Positions 23,469-35,462 of a DNA stretch of 64,000 nucleotides are shown in pieces. The notes beneath the pieces were generated by a model that searched no databases, was not told the DNA's origin, and worked only from the letters and a program-made list of their open reading frames with translations. Positions within the stretch are counted from its first letter, which is position 1, and each line of letters starts with the position of its first letter. A program made the position numbers and the translations under genes. The DNA is taken from positions 199,271,325-199,335,324 of the forward strand of contig NC_133536.1 of assembly GCF_048544455.1 (NCBI RefSeq), given 5' to 3'. Source of the stretch: Silene latifolia. Lineage: Eukaryota > Streptophyta > Magnoliopsida > Caryophyllales > Caryophyllaceae.

Positions 23469-24823
23469 TGTAATACTACGGTTTTACGAGTCTTTGGGTA
23501 CTCTATCGAGTGGGGCTTACTCTGTCGAGCAAATATGTTTTTATACGAAACAGTAGTCTGACTGATGGGTACTCGATCGAGTATGTATGGTACTCGATCG
23601 AGTAAGTTAATTTTACGGGTTGTTTTAGTCGGGTTTTGTTAGTAACGCGTGATAGATAACTTAAGCTTTCCGTCACTTTCTCCGTCATTTGTACTTTTTA
23701 TAAAAACCTTTCAAAAGAGAAAAGAAGTTACGTTGTCTACGTCGTCGCGTTACCATCAAATCCCAAGGGCTAAGGTTGTCGGATCGTCATGTTCTTTACA
23801 CCGTTGAGTTCGTCGTGTCGAGGGTAAGATCCTTGTATAGTTTTTATGTTGTTTCTTTGAGTTTGGTTAAAACCCTAATTGGGTAAATTAGGGGTTTTTT
23901 ATAATTATATTGTTGTGGTAGTGATTGTATGAATATGTGTATAGGAGGAGGGTTCGTAGAAGAAAGGTTTTGATTCAGCTGTTGAGATCGTCTGACTGTG
24001 TTTGCATTCCGTAGGGTTTCCTACCGGTATTAGTCACATAATGTGGTTATTGATGATTGTGATTGTTGTAAAGTATCATATTCGTATTGTGAAAGTTGTT
24101 GGATTTGGTTGTTGATGATTGTTGTGATTGTATCTGTCTGTGTTCTTCGGGGTGCGTCCCTGGCTGAGTGGAGTCACTTGCGGGAGTGGCTTCAAGCCCA
24201 TGATTCGCCTTCTGTGGAACCTGCCATAGAAGGGATGTGCACATTAATGGATTTGGTTTATCGCTCGACGGAGATGAGCGGGCCTTAGGTGGGAACGGCT
24301 GCGGTCCCCCACTGGCGGCAAGGAGTAACCTGTTGCGATGGGTACTCTGGCAGGGCTACACACTTTAGTGTGTAGTCAGTATTGAGGAGTTGGTGATGGA
24401 GTTCGGGATGATGTGACAATTGAGTTGTGTTGATTTCTGTCTGATTGTGATTATAATTATGTGATTAGTACTGATCCCGTTTAAATGTTTTAAAAACTGT
24501 GGTGATCCATTCGGGGGTGGTGAGCAGTTGTTTGACAGGTATATCTTGGATACGCGAGGCATCTAGCTGGGGATAGAGTCATCACATATCAGAGTCTTTA
24601 GTCTTCCGCTGTGTTTGTTAAGACAGTTTCATTCAGTTGGTTTATAGTTTGAGAACAATTGTATTTTACTTTACAGTTGGTTTTGTTATGTAATCACTTA
24701 AACTTATTTAATAAAGTACGTTTCGTTATTGTCTATTTGATTATCATTGCCTCGGGTAACCGAGATGGTGACGTCATACCTTAAGTGGTCCTGGTAAGGC
24801 ACTTGGAGTATGGGGGTGTTACA
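23469..24823 (+). repeat. 5' LTR of element C
   Basis: 1355 bp, TG...CA. It contains ACTCGATCGAGT palindromes near 23574 and 23590, and an AATAAA signal near 24710. It lacks one palindrome unit present in the other two LTRs (1371 and 1385 bp). A small ORF near 24043-24288 recurs in each LTR and is not supported as a gene. Confidence 0.9.
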
Positions 24824-24826
24824 AAG

Positions 24827-24838
24827 TGGTATCAGAGC
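24827..24838 (+). other. Primer binding site of element C (initiator tRNA-Met)
   Basis: TGGTATCAGAGC three bases after the LTR is the standard complement of the plant initiator tRNA-Met 3' end. Confidence 0.9.
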
Positions 24839-27800
24839 GACGATCCTGAAACCTGTAACCAATGAACCTAATGAACATAGGGAGTCAAATTAAAATGAAC
24901 CCGGGGTAGAAGTTGTAGGAGCTAATGCAAAGGCTTGGGAGACGTCCTAAAGTCGCGAACTCGCCCTACAATTTTGAACCGGTCACATGGGATATGAGTC
25001 GGGATCGCTATGTGTTTACCTTGTGTGTGGTGTATCTATATAGTAAGGTGTTGTATGAATTGATGGATGCATGCATGTGGAGGATGTGAGATGTGTAGTG
25101 AAGGATAATGATGATATGATTATGTATGTTGTTGGTTGAGTATATGAATGGCATGATGGATGATTTATGATCTGGCATAATAAGGAACATGTGATTAGGA
25201 ATGTTGTGTCGTATACGTATATTGTGGTTGCGTAAAGTCATATAATGAAGTTATATAATTGTTTTCTGCTGTTTCATATGCACATGTTGGATGAATTAAT
25301 TGGAAAAGATAGAGTGACAATTGCATGAGAATATGAATTTTGTAATTAAGAATATGTTTATGCGACGAAGTGGGTTTGTAAAATGTAGTAACATGTAAAT
25401 AGGATTTGTAATGTATGAGTATGTTTCATTTTACAAAAAGTTATAAAGTTAAAGTATGTGGTAGTACATGATTGATAAGTTGAATGTTATATGAGCATGA
25501 TAGATTTCAATGTCTGGCTTTTGGTAGGTAGTAACATGTGGTTGGGGATAGTGGTTTTATAAGTATCGAGTCGCTTTTGTTTACCTTGTTGATGTTTAAG
25601 TTGTTTGAAAGAAAAAAATCAAATAGTTATGTCGTCTGATTACAACAAAGTTGTCTTTAAACTGTTATAACTTGAGATTCCTAAATGATTTTAATGTGAT
25701 TCTAATTGGAGGTGATAGATTGTTTTTTTACGATTCTAACGATAGGTCACACGCCCAAAACGACCAAGAAACGAGTGAGTTATGTCCGTTCTACGAAAAC
25801 TGGACAGTGCTGAGAAATGCGTAGGGTACTCGATCGAGTGGCCCTCACTCGATCGAGCACCTCTTGGTACTCGATCGAGTAGTCCTGGTAATTTGTTTTA
25901 CGTGTTTCTGACCTTCACCTACTCGATCGAGTAAGTCTGTACTCGATCTAGTGACCCCTATTTTTGGGTCATATGCTATTCCTTTGACTTCGTTGCATAT
26001 TATGTTTAATTCAAAGGTGTTATTTTGCTTCTTTATGCATTGTTTTACATGTATGTTGGTCTTGATACGTAAGTTACCCAATCTTATGGTGTAGTGAGTG
26101 GCACCTGTGGTGAGTAGGAGTTCGGTGAGAGGACATGAGTTATATGTGTTGTGATAGATAGTGGAAAAAAAAAAGGAAGATTGGTATGGTTTATTGAGGC
26201 ATGAAGCATATTTTGTGAGATGAGATGAGTGATAGGATTGCGTGTTAAGTAATGTAAAAGTAAATGAATGTGGGCAAGGGATGATGTGAGTTTATGGAAC
26301 GTGAGAAAGAAAAGATTGAAATGAGGGACGCAAATGGTGGTAACTTGAGATTCGTAAGGGATTATGGAGGGAGATGGTTAGGAATTGTGTTGGTTAAGAA
26401 TATATGTAATGAAATATCATTTTAGAGGGATTGAGAAAAGTGGTATATAGTGAACTTAATGGAGATATGGCGCGACGTGGATTTGCAGATAGTGAGTGAG
26501 TTTGGGAATTTGTGTTATCAAGAGGTGAAACTAACGTGTGATTTCCTCGGGCAATTAACGGTATAAAATGAATTTTGATTTCTAGTGATGTAAAAAGGGA
26601 GATGCAATTGTTTGAACATTAAACGTTGATTCTATGGACAGATTAGTGGCAAGGGTGAGTGATAGCATAATAAGAGAATATCTATGGTAAGAAAGAGGGA
26701 GATGATATCGATATAAAATAATGGGATTTGAGTTTTGGAGCGATGAGAAGGTAATTGGAGCACTAAAGGGCTAGGTAGAAGTAATAAGGACTTGAGCTAT
26801 TAAATGGTATTGTTGAGTATAAAGAGAAAAGAAGGATAAAAGTAAGCCGAGAAAAATGTTCACCGGAGTTATGTGACATAAAAGTAAGGAATCGTCGAGA
26901 TGTATGATACTATCAAGAGTAAGTAAGTTAATGGTTATAAAGAAGTTTTAGGACAACATGATTAATCATGAGTTTCGAGGAATTAAGGGAGTATGAAGTT
27001 GGTGGAGTATTTGCACGATATGAGATTTTTGGTGGAGAGTTAGATGACGATACAAGTAAAGATAGTATTGGGAATAATGTTGAGGTAATTTTGGTTGATG
27101 GATTTGATGTTCGTTATTTGGGATGTTAACCAAAGATAGGAAAGGAACCGTGATGTTTAGAGATGAGTGTAAGAGGCTTGATGTCCGAACAATGGTGATG
27201 TTGAGGTGTTGTCACTAGTGGTTAAGGGCGATGATGAGCAGGAAAGATGGCCATTCTAAAGGGGTTGATTTTATAGAGACCCGATTGATGAGTACGGTTG
27301 TGAGGAAGTATGAGGTGTGGTCTTAGGAGGCGGTTGCTAGTAGTGGAGTATTAGTTGAATGGTTATTCTTGGCAGGAGGTGATGGTTATGCGAATGGGGA
27401 AATATGTTATGAGGGGCATATGAGTTAAGCTCTGGCGACAGGTAACCTTATTGAGTTGTAACTTACGTGATCAGGATTGACTAGTTGGATGTGATTATGG
27501 GTCTAAGATGTATATAAATGTGTTTGTGTGAGGTTATGACCTCACGAGAAGCGGTATGGTGTGATAGTTATAATGATGTTATCTGAAGGTTCTGTAATAT
27601 ATGTTGGGTACAGTAACTTAATGAAATGATGATCAAAAGTGATAGTTTGGGTGGTCTGACATGACTCATTATACTTGCATGTGTATTCATGATATATGTT
27701 TATTCCGTGAAAAGGTATGGATGGTATGCATGAGATTCTTGTCTGTTTATTCCGTATGATATATGGTGCTGTGATCTAGTAAAGCAGTCTTGAGTAAGTT

Positions 27801-29373
27801 TTCCTTGTCCGAGAAGTTATATTGCGTCAGTGTTTATGGGATTGTGTATGTTGTGATGTCTATCAGTGTGGTTGTGGTGCCTCGGGTGGTGATCCGGGCA
27901 CGGTACTTGGTGTTGTGATGCGGGTATTTTCGCACTACAGTGTGGCTGTTGGTGGCGATGTTGCGATGCCGTCACCGGTTGTGGTGGAGTAGGCGAGATG
28001 ATTATGATACAAGTTTTCGAAAGTACATACCAGTTAAACATAGATTGTTGTTTTGTTTGCTGCTGTTCCTTGTGAGTTTTGGTTGAACATGTAGACTGTT
28101 GTTTAGTTTGTTGATGTTTTTTATCAGTTTCAGTTTGGGAATGAGGGTAGAGTATGATATGAAAGAGAGTTGTATATGTTTTCGTTGTTGTCATGGTATA
28201 GTGATATTCTGTTGAAGGGACACAGTTGTGAGAAGTTGTTACAGTAATTTTGATCTTGTTTTAAGATGAGGCATCGGTAGACATAGTCATGGCAAGTGAT
28301 TCGTGGAGCATGTGTTGCAATGATCTCGAAAGTCAGGTGGTTCATAATCTTTTGTTGAGATAGTGAGTGCAGGGTATTGGGAATTGGTGTCATGTTTAAG
28401 TTATGAATGAGTTTTGCGGTAATGAAAGAAAAGAACTTGAGGATCTAGTGTGAGTGTACGTAACAAGTATGGATCGTGAGTTATGCTTTTGGTGATATGA
28501 GTTTTATATAGTTTATATAGAGAGGTATGTCATGTTGTGATAATGTGGAAGAGTTGAAGTTTTGGGTTAAGCTAAAGATTTTGAGGTATAGGTTAGGTGG
28601 TGTGACGAGTGAATTGAAGTATGAGAATTGTTTAAGTAAGAGAGCCTTAGATATATGCATGGCGAGTGTTTAGATTATAGGTGGTTATCTTTGACATGCG
28701 GTGGTGATGAGGATAATGAGAATGAAGATATAGCTAGGATTTAGTATTAGTGAGTTACGAGGACGTAACATTTATCTTAAGAGGAATAAGATGCGATAAA
28801 AGAGATTTTGATGGTTGTGCATATGGTAGTATAATTGGAAGTAGAGCGTTGGTGTAGCATAAAGGACAGATATTTGTTTTGATTGATTTTATTAAAGGTC
28901 ATGATCGTGCTTGTAGTAGTTCGATGTTTAGGAATGGGAGAATATTTCAATAGTGTTGACAGTTGAATGATGATGATTATGAGTTCGATAGTTTTGACAG
29001 TTGGAAGATGATGTTATGAGTGTGAGTAAACTTCGAGGACGAAGTTCCTTTTAAGGGTGATAGAATGTAACATTCCGTTTGATGTCTATGAGTGTCTTGA
29101 TATTGGATTTGCTAGTGGATGATATATTACGGAGCTAGCAGGGTTTGTGGATGGTAGTTGGTAGTGTATGGAGTTAATGTTGAGAGAGATATAATGGAGT
29201 TGATACGATATCGTGAGCCATGTTGTGGAGGTAGGAATAGTTAGGAGAGTTGGTGCTACAAGTTCATGTTTGGTTGGAGTTTTGTTTTGAGTTCTTAGTT
29301 ATGTTGCTGTGTCTTGATCGAGTTAGTATGTTTGTTTTTGAGTATGAGTTGAACTTCGGGGACGAAGTTCCTT
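24839..29373 (+). other. Internal region of element C, no coding capacity
   Basis: No gag, protease, RT or integrase motif in any frame. The + strand is strongly C-poor and G-rich between about 26100 and 29350. ACTCGATCGAGT palindromes cluster at 25826-25950. A purine-tract module (GACGAAGTTCCTTTTAAGG) occurs at about 29037 followed by TGTAACATTCC, and again at about 29361 at the real LTR border. The - strand ORFs at 27817-28194 and 28130-28393 are low-complexity and unconvincing. Confidence 0.8.
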
Positions 29374-29388
29374 TTAAGGAGGGAAGAC
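29374..29388 (+). other. Polypurine tract of element C
   Basis: TTAAGGAGGGAAGAC directly before the 3' LTR start TGTAATACTACGG. Confidence 0.8.
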
Positions 29389-30759
29389 TGTAATACTACG
29401 GTTTACGAGTCTTTGGGTACTCTATCGAGTGGAACTTACTCGTCGAGCAAGTATGCTTTTATACGAAACAAAAGATGTCCGTCGATGGGTACTCGATCGA
29501 GTATGTATGGCACTCGATCGAATAAGTTACTTACTCGATCGAGTAAGTTACTTTCACGGGTTGTTTTAGTCGGGTTTTGTTAGTAACGCGTGATAGATAA
29601 CTTAAGCTTTCCGTCACTTTCTCCGTCATTTGTACTTTTTATAAAAACCTTTCAAAAGAGAAAAGAAGTTACGTTGTCTACGTCGTCGCGTTACCATCAA
29701 ATCCCAAGGGCTAAGGTTGTCGGATCGTCATGTTCTTTACACCGTTGAGTTCGTCGTGTCGAGGGTAAGATCCTTGTATAGTTTTTATGTTGTTTCTTTG
29801 AGTTTGGTTAAAACCCTAATTGGGTAAATTAGGGGGGTTTTATAATTATATTGTTGTGGTAGTGATTGTATGAATATGTGTATAGGAGGAGGGTTCGTAG
29901 AAGAAAGGTTTTGATTCAGCTGTTGAGATCGTCTGACTGTGTTTGCATTCCGGTAGGGTTTCCCTACTCGATTAGTCACATAATGTGGTTATTGATGATT
30001 GTGATTGTTGTAAAGTATCATATTCGTATTGTGACAGTTGTTGGATTTGGTTGTTGATGATTGTTGTGATTGTATCTGTCTGTGTTCTTCGGGGTGCGTC
30101 CCTGGCTGAGTGGAGTCACTTGCGGGAGTGGCTTCACGCCCATGATTCGCCTTCTGTGGAACCTGCCACAGAAGGGATGTGCACATTAATGGATTTGGGC
30201 TTATCGCTCGACGGAGATGAGCGGAGCTTAGGTGGGAACGTTGCGGTCCCCCACCGCGGCGAGGAGTAACTCTGTTGCGATGGGTACTCAGCGGGGCTAC
30301 ACACTTTAGTGTGTAGTCAATATTGAGGAGTTGGTGATGGAGTTCGGGATGATGTGACAATTGAGTGTGTTGATTTACTCGATTGTGATTATAATTATGT
30401 GATTAGTACGATCCCGTTTAAATGTTTTAAAAACTCGTGGTGATCCATTCGGGGTGGTGAGCATTGTTTGACAGTATATCTTGGATACGCGAGGATCTAG
30501 TCAGGATAGAGTCATCACATATCGTAGTCTTTAGTCTTCCGCTGTGTTTGTTAAGACAGTTTCATTCAGTTGGTTTATAGTTTGAGAACAGTTGTATTTT
30601 ACTTTACAGTTGGTTTTGTTATGTAATCACTTAAACTTATTTAATAAAGTACGTTTCGTTATTGTCTATTTGATTATCATTGCCTCGGGTAACCGAGATG
30701 GTGACGTTCTCATACCTTAAGTGGTCCTGGTAAGGCACTTGGAGTATGGGGGTGTTACA
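29389..30759 (+). repeat. 3' LTR of element C (first duplication unit)
   Basis: 1371 bp, with three palindrome sites near 29490-29545. Many CTG and CAG sites present in the LTR at 34078 are altered here, e.g. near 29432, 30283 and 30376. AATAAA occurs near 30642. Confidence 0.9.
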
Positions 30760-31887
30760 CTGTGTCTGCTTAAGACTTTTGCTCCTCGGAGTAATGTTGA
30801 ATGTAGGACTGCTATTCGGCGCCAGCATCAGGAGGAGAGTATTGCCAGGGCTATCCTTGCTTGGGGGGTACCTTGGGAGGGAGGGGGGAGGGGTTTGCAG
30901 CTGTTGCAGGAGTATTTTGATGAGGGTCCTTCTTTGTTTAATGTGGAGGAGGATCTGGATTTGGGTGAGCTTAACCTCCGTCAATGTCGGCGAAAGATCT
31001 CTGATGGTCATTATATTGCTGCTGTTCGGGTACTTTCTTCCTCTGGGGTCGCCCCCTATTCCGATGCCACTCTTGTGGCCTTGCGTGAGAAGGATCTTGT
31101 TGCCCAACCTCCTTCATTGCCTCCTTTGTCTGGGGATCATCATCCTCTGGTTGCTTCTGAGTCAGTGGTTTTGGATATGATTCGGAGTTTCCCTCGTGGT
31201 ACTTCTTGTGGGAGGGATGGTTTTCGTGCCCAGCACCTTATGGATTGTTTGAGTGGCGCTGTTGTGGCTATCTCTGATGAGTTGATCACTTCTATTACTA
31301 AGGTGGTTAATCTTTTTCTTGAGGGTCGGTGCCCTCTGGCTTTGGGAGAATACATTGTCAGCGCCCCTCTCACGCCGCTTGTTAAACCAGGTGGCGAGGT
31401 TCGTCCTATTGCTGTTGGCACTGTCTGGAGACGGCTTGTCTCTAAGGTTGGTGCTTTTATAGTGGGTCCTTCTTTGTCGTCTTATTTTGCTGGTTTACAG
31501 TTTGGGGTGGGTGTGTCCGGTGGAGGAGAGGCTATCTTACATGCCTTGAATCGGCTCATTGAGGCTCGGGGTGCTGAGGTGGGACTTTCCATGTTGCTGG
31601 TTGATTTCCAGAATGCTTTCAACCTTGTTGATCGTACGACCATGCTTCAGGAAGTCCGCCGACGTTGCCCGGTTCTTTCCCGTTGGGTGGAGTTTTGTTA
31701 TTCCAGCCCTGCCCGTCTTTTATATGGGGAGCATTGCTTGTGGTCTTGTCAGGGTGTCCAGCAGGGTGATCCTTTAGGTCCGTTGCTTTTCGCTTTGGTT
31801 TTGCATCCCTTAGTCTACAAAATCCGGGACACTTTTGACCTCACTATGCAGGCATGGTACTTGGATGATGGCACCATTGTGGGGGAT
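30760..31887 (+). pseudogene. N copy 1, central RT fragment (first duplication unit)
   Basis: Reads in one frame from the end of the C LTR: FAPRSNVECRTAIRRQHQEE, RSFPRGTSCGRDGFRAQHLM, RPIAVGTVWRRLVSKVG, then RT motif A (LLVDFQNAFNLVDRTT), motif B (GVQQGDPLGPLLFALVLHPL) and motif C (AWYLDDGTIVGD). At 31887/31888 it switches directly into element C internal sequence that equals 27200 onward. It is thus the left unit of a tandem duplication, and the C-terminal half is absent here. The frame is intact throughout, unlike the second unit, where two CAG sites are altered. Confidence 0.88.
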
Positions 31888-34077
31888 GTTGAGGTGTTGT
31901 CACTAGTGGTTAAGGGCGATGATGAGCAGGAAAGATGGCCATTCTAAAGGGGTTGATTTTATAGAGACCCGATTGATGAGTACGGTTGTGAGGAAGTATG
32001 AGGTGTGGTCTTAGGAGGCGGTTGCTAGTAGTGGAGTATTAGTTGAATGGTTATTCTTGGCAGGAGGTGATGGTTATGCGAATGGGGAAATATGTTATGA
32101 GGGGCATATGAGTTAAGCTCTGGCGACAGGTAACCTTATTGAGTTGTAACTTACGTGATCAGGATTGACTAGTTGGATGTGATTATGGGTCTAAGATGTA
32201 TATAAATGTGTTTGTGTGAGGTTATGACCTCACGAGAAGCGGTATGGTGTGATAGTTATAATGATGTTATCTGAAGGTTCTGTAATATATGTTGGGTACA
32301 GTAACTTAATGAAATGATGATCAAAAGTGATAGTTTGGGTGGTCTGACATGACTCATTATACTTGCATGTGTATTCATGATATATGTTTATTCCGTGAAA
32401 AGGTATGGATGGTATGCATGAGATTCTTGTCTGTTTATTCCGTATGATATATGGTGCTGTGATCTAGTAAAGCAGTCTTGAGTAAGTTTTCCTTGTCCGA
32501 GAAGTTATATTGCGTCAGTGTTTATGGGATTGTGTATGTTGTGATGTCTATCAGTGTGGTTGTGGTGCCTCGGGTGGTGATCCGGGCACGGTACTTGGTG
32601 TTGTGATGCGGGTATTTTCGCACTACAGTGTGGCTGTTGGTGGCGATGTTGCGATGCCGTCACCGGTTGTGGTGGAGTAGGCGAGATGATTATGATACAA
32701 GTTTTCGAAAGTACATACCAGTTAAACATAGATTGTTGTTTTGTTTGCTGCTGTTCCTTGTGAGTTTTGGTTGAACATGTAGACTGCTGTTTAGTTTGTT
32801 GATGTTTTTTATCAGTTTCAGTTTGGGAATGAGGGTAGAGTATGATATGAAAGAGAGTTGTATATGTTTTCGTTGTTGTCATGGTATAGTGATATTCTGT
32901 TGAAGGGACACAGTTGTGAGAAGTTGTTACAGTAATTTTGATCTTGTTTTAAGATGAGGCATCGGTAGACATAGTCATGGCAAGTGATTCGTGGAGCATG
33001 TGTTGCAATGATCTGAAAGCTGCAGGTGGTTCATAATCTTTTGTTGAGATAGTGAGTGCAGGGTATTGGGAATTGGTGTCATGTTTAAGTTATGAATGAG
33101 TTTTGCGGTAATGAAAGAAAAGAACTTGAGGATCTAGTGTGAGTGTACGTAACAAGTATGGATCGTGAGTTATGCTTTTGGTGATATGAGTTTTATATAG
33201 TTTATATAGAGAGGTATGTCATGTTGTGATAATGTGGAAGAGTTGAAGTTTTGGGTTAAGCTAAAGATTTTGAGGTATAGGTTAGGTGGTGTGACGAGTG
33301 AATTGAAGTATGAGAATTGTTTAAGTAAGAGAGCCTTAGATATATGCATGGCGAGTGTTTAGATTATAGGTGGTTATCTTTGACATGCGGTGGTGATGAG
33401 GATAATGAGAATGAAGATATAGCTAGGATTTAGTATTAGTGAGTTACGAGGACGTAACATTTATCTTAAGAGGAATAAGATGCGATAAAAGAGATTTTGA
33501 TGGTTGTGCATATGGTAGTATAATTGGAAGTAGAGCGTTGGTGTAGCATAAAGGACAGATATTTGTTTTGATTGATTTTATTAAAGGTCATGATCGTGCT
33601 TGTAGTAGTTCGATGTTTAGGAATGGGAGAATATTTCAATAGTGTTGACAGTTGAATGATGATGATTATGAGTTCGATAGTTTTGACAGTTGGAAGATGA
33701 TGTTATGAGTGTGAGTAAACTTCGAGGACGAAGTTCCTTTTAAGGGTGATAGAATGTAACATTCCGTTTGATGTCTATGAGTGTCTTGATATTGGATTTG
33801 CTAGTGGATGATATATTACGGAGCTAGCAGGGTTTGTGGATGGTAGTTGGTAGTGTATGGAGTTAATGTTGAGAGAGATATAATGGAGTTGATACGATAT
33901 CGTGAGCCATGTTGTGGAGGTAGGAATAGTTAGGAGAGTTGGTGCTACAAGTTCATGTTTGGTTGGAGTTTTGTTTTGAGTTCTTAGTTATGTTGCTGTG
34001 TCTTGATCGAGTTAGTATGTTTGTTTTTGAGTATGAGTTGAACTTCGGGGACGAAGTTCTTTTTAAGGAGAGAAGAC
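31888..34077 (+). repeat. Duplicated 3' half of element C internal region
   Basis: Near-identical to 27200-29388. It begins at a GAT microhomology with the N RT sequence. No coding capacity; the - strand ORF 32505-32882 repeats the unconvincing one at 27817. Confidence 0.92.
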
Positions 34078-35462
34078 TGTAATACTACGGTTTTACGAGT
34101 CTTTGGGTACTCTATCGAGTGGAACTTACTCTGTCGAGCAAGTATGCTTTTATACGAAACAGTAGTCTGTCTGATGGGTACTCGATCGAGTATGTATGGC
34201 ACTCGATCGAATAAGTTACTTACTCGATCGAGTAAGTTACTTTCACGGGTTGTTTTAGTCGGGTTTTGTTAGTAACGCGTGATAGATAACTTAAGCTTTC
34301 CGTCACTTTCTCCGTCATTTGTACTTTTTATAAAAACCTTTCAAAAGAGAAAAGAAGTTACGTTGTCTACGTCGTCGCGTTACCATCAAATCCCAAGGGC
34401 TAAGGTTGTCGGATCGTCATGTTCTTTACACCGTTGAGTTCGTCGTGTCGAGGGTAAGATCCTTGTATAGTTTTTATGTTGTTTCTTTGAGTTTGGTTAA
34501 AACCCTAATTGGGTAAATTAGGGGGGTTTTATAATTATATTGTTGTGGTAGTGATTGTATGAATATGTGTATAGGAGGAGGGTTCGTAGAAGAAAGGTTT
34601 TGATTCAGCTGTTGAGATCGTCTGACTGTGTTTGCATTCCAGGTAGGGTTTCCCTACTCAGTATTAGTCACATAATGTGGTTATTGATGATTGTGATTGT
34701 TGTAAAGTATCATATTCGTATTGTGACAGTTGTTGGATTTGGTTGTTGATGATTGTTGTGATTGTATCTGTTTGTGTTCTTCGGGGTGCGTCCCTGGCTG
34801 AGTGGAGTCACTTCCGGGAGTGGCTTCACGCCCATGATTCGCCTTCTGTGGAACCTGCCACAGAAGGGATGTGCACATTAATGGATTTGGGCTTATCGCT
34901 CGACGGAGATGAGCGGAGCTTAGGTGGGAACGGTTGCGGTCCCCCCACTGGCGGCGAGGAGTAACCTGTTGCGATGGGTACTCTGGCAGGGCTACACACT
35001 TTAGTGTGTAGTCAGTATTGAGGAGTTGGTGATGGAGTTCGGGATGATGTGACAATTGAGCTGTGTTGATTTCTGTCTGATTGTGATTATAATTATGTGA
35101 TTAGTACTGATCCCGTTTAAATGTTTTAAAAACTGTGGTGATCCATTCGGGGGTGGTGAGCAGTTGTTTGACAGGTATATCTTGGATACGCGAGGGATCT
35201 AGCTGGGGATAGAGTCATCACATATCAGAGTCTTTAGTCTTCCGCTGTGTTTGTTAAGACAGTTTCATTCAGTTGGTTTATAGTTTGAGAACAGTTGTAT
35301 TTTACTTTACAGTTGGTTTTGTTATGTAATCACTTAAACTTATTTAATAAAGTACGTTTCGTTATTGTCTATTTGATTATCATTGCCTCGGGTAACCGAG
35401 ATGGTGACGTTCTCATACCTTAAGTGGTCCTGGTAAGGCACTTGGAGTATGGGGGTGTTACA
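34078..35462 (+). repeat. Third LTR of element C (second duplication unit)
   Basis: 1385 bp, TGTAATACTACGG to GTGTTACA, preceded by a purine tract at 34063-34077. It is nearly the same as 29389-30759 but keeps CTG/CAG where that copy reads CG. N sequence resumes at 35463 with the same junction as at 30760. Confidence 0.92.

Larger units (their letters stand above)
23469..30759 (+). mobile_element. Element C: non-autonomous Ty3/gypsy-type retrotransposon, 7.3 kb
   Basis: LTRs 23469-24823 and 29389-30759 start TGTAATACTACGG and end GTGTTACA. A tRNA-Met-type primer site follows the 5' LTR and a purine tract precedes the 3' LTR. The flanking pentamers TTGTG and CTGTG differ at one base. The internal 4565 bp has no gag or pol, so mobility would need proteins in trans. 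The GGGGACGAAGTTC phrase before the purine tract is typical of chromovirus (Tekay/Del-type) elements; that assignment is inference. It interrupts the reading frame of N copy 1. Confidence 0.85.

Noticed and set aside
27817-28194. 125-residue ORF on the - strand, repeated at 32505-32882
   Set aside because: Low-complexity Thr/Gln/His text antisense to a C-poor strand. Two copies exist only because the segment is duplicated.
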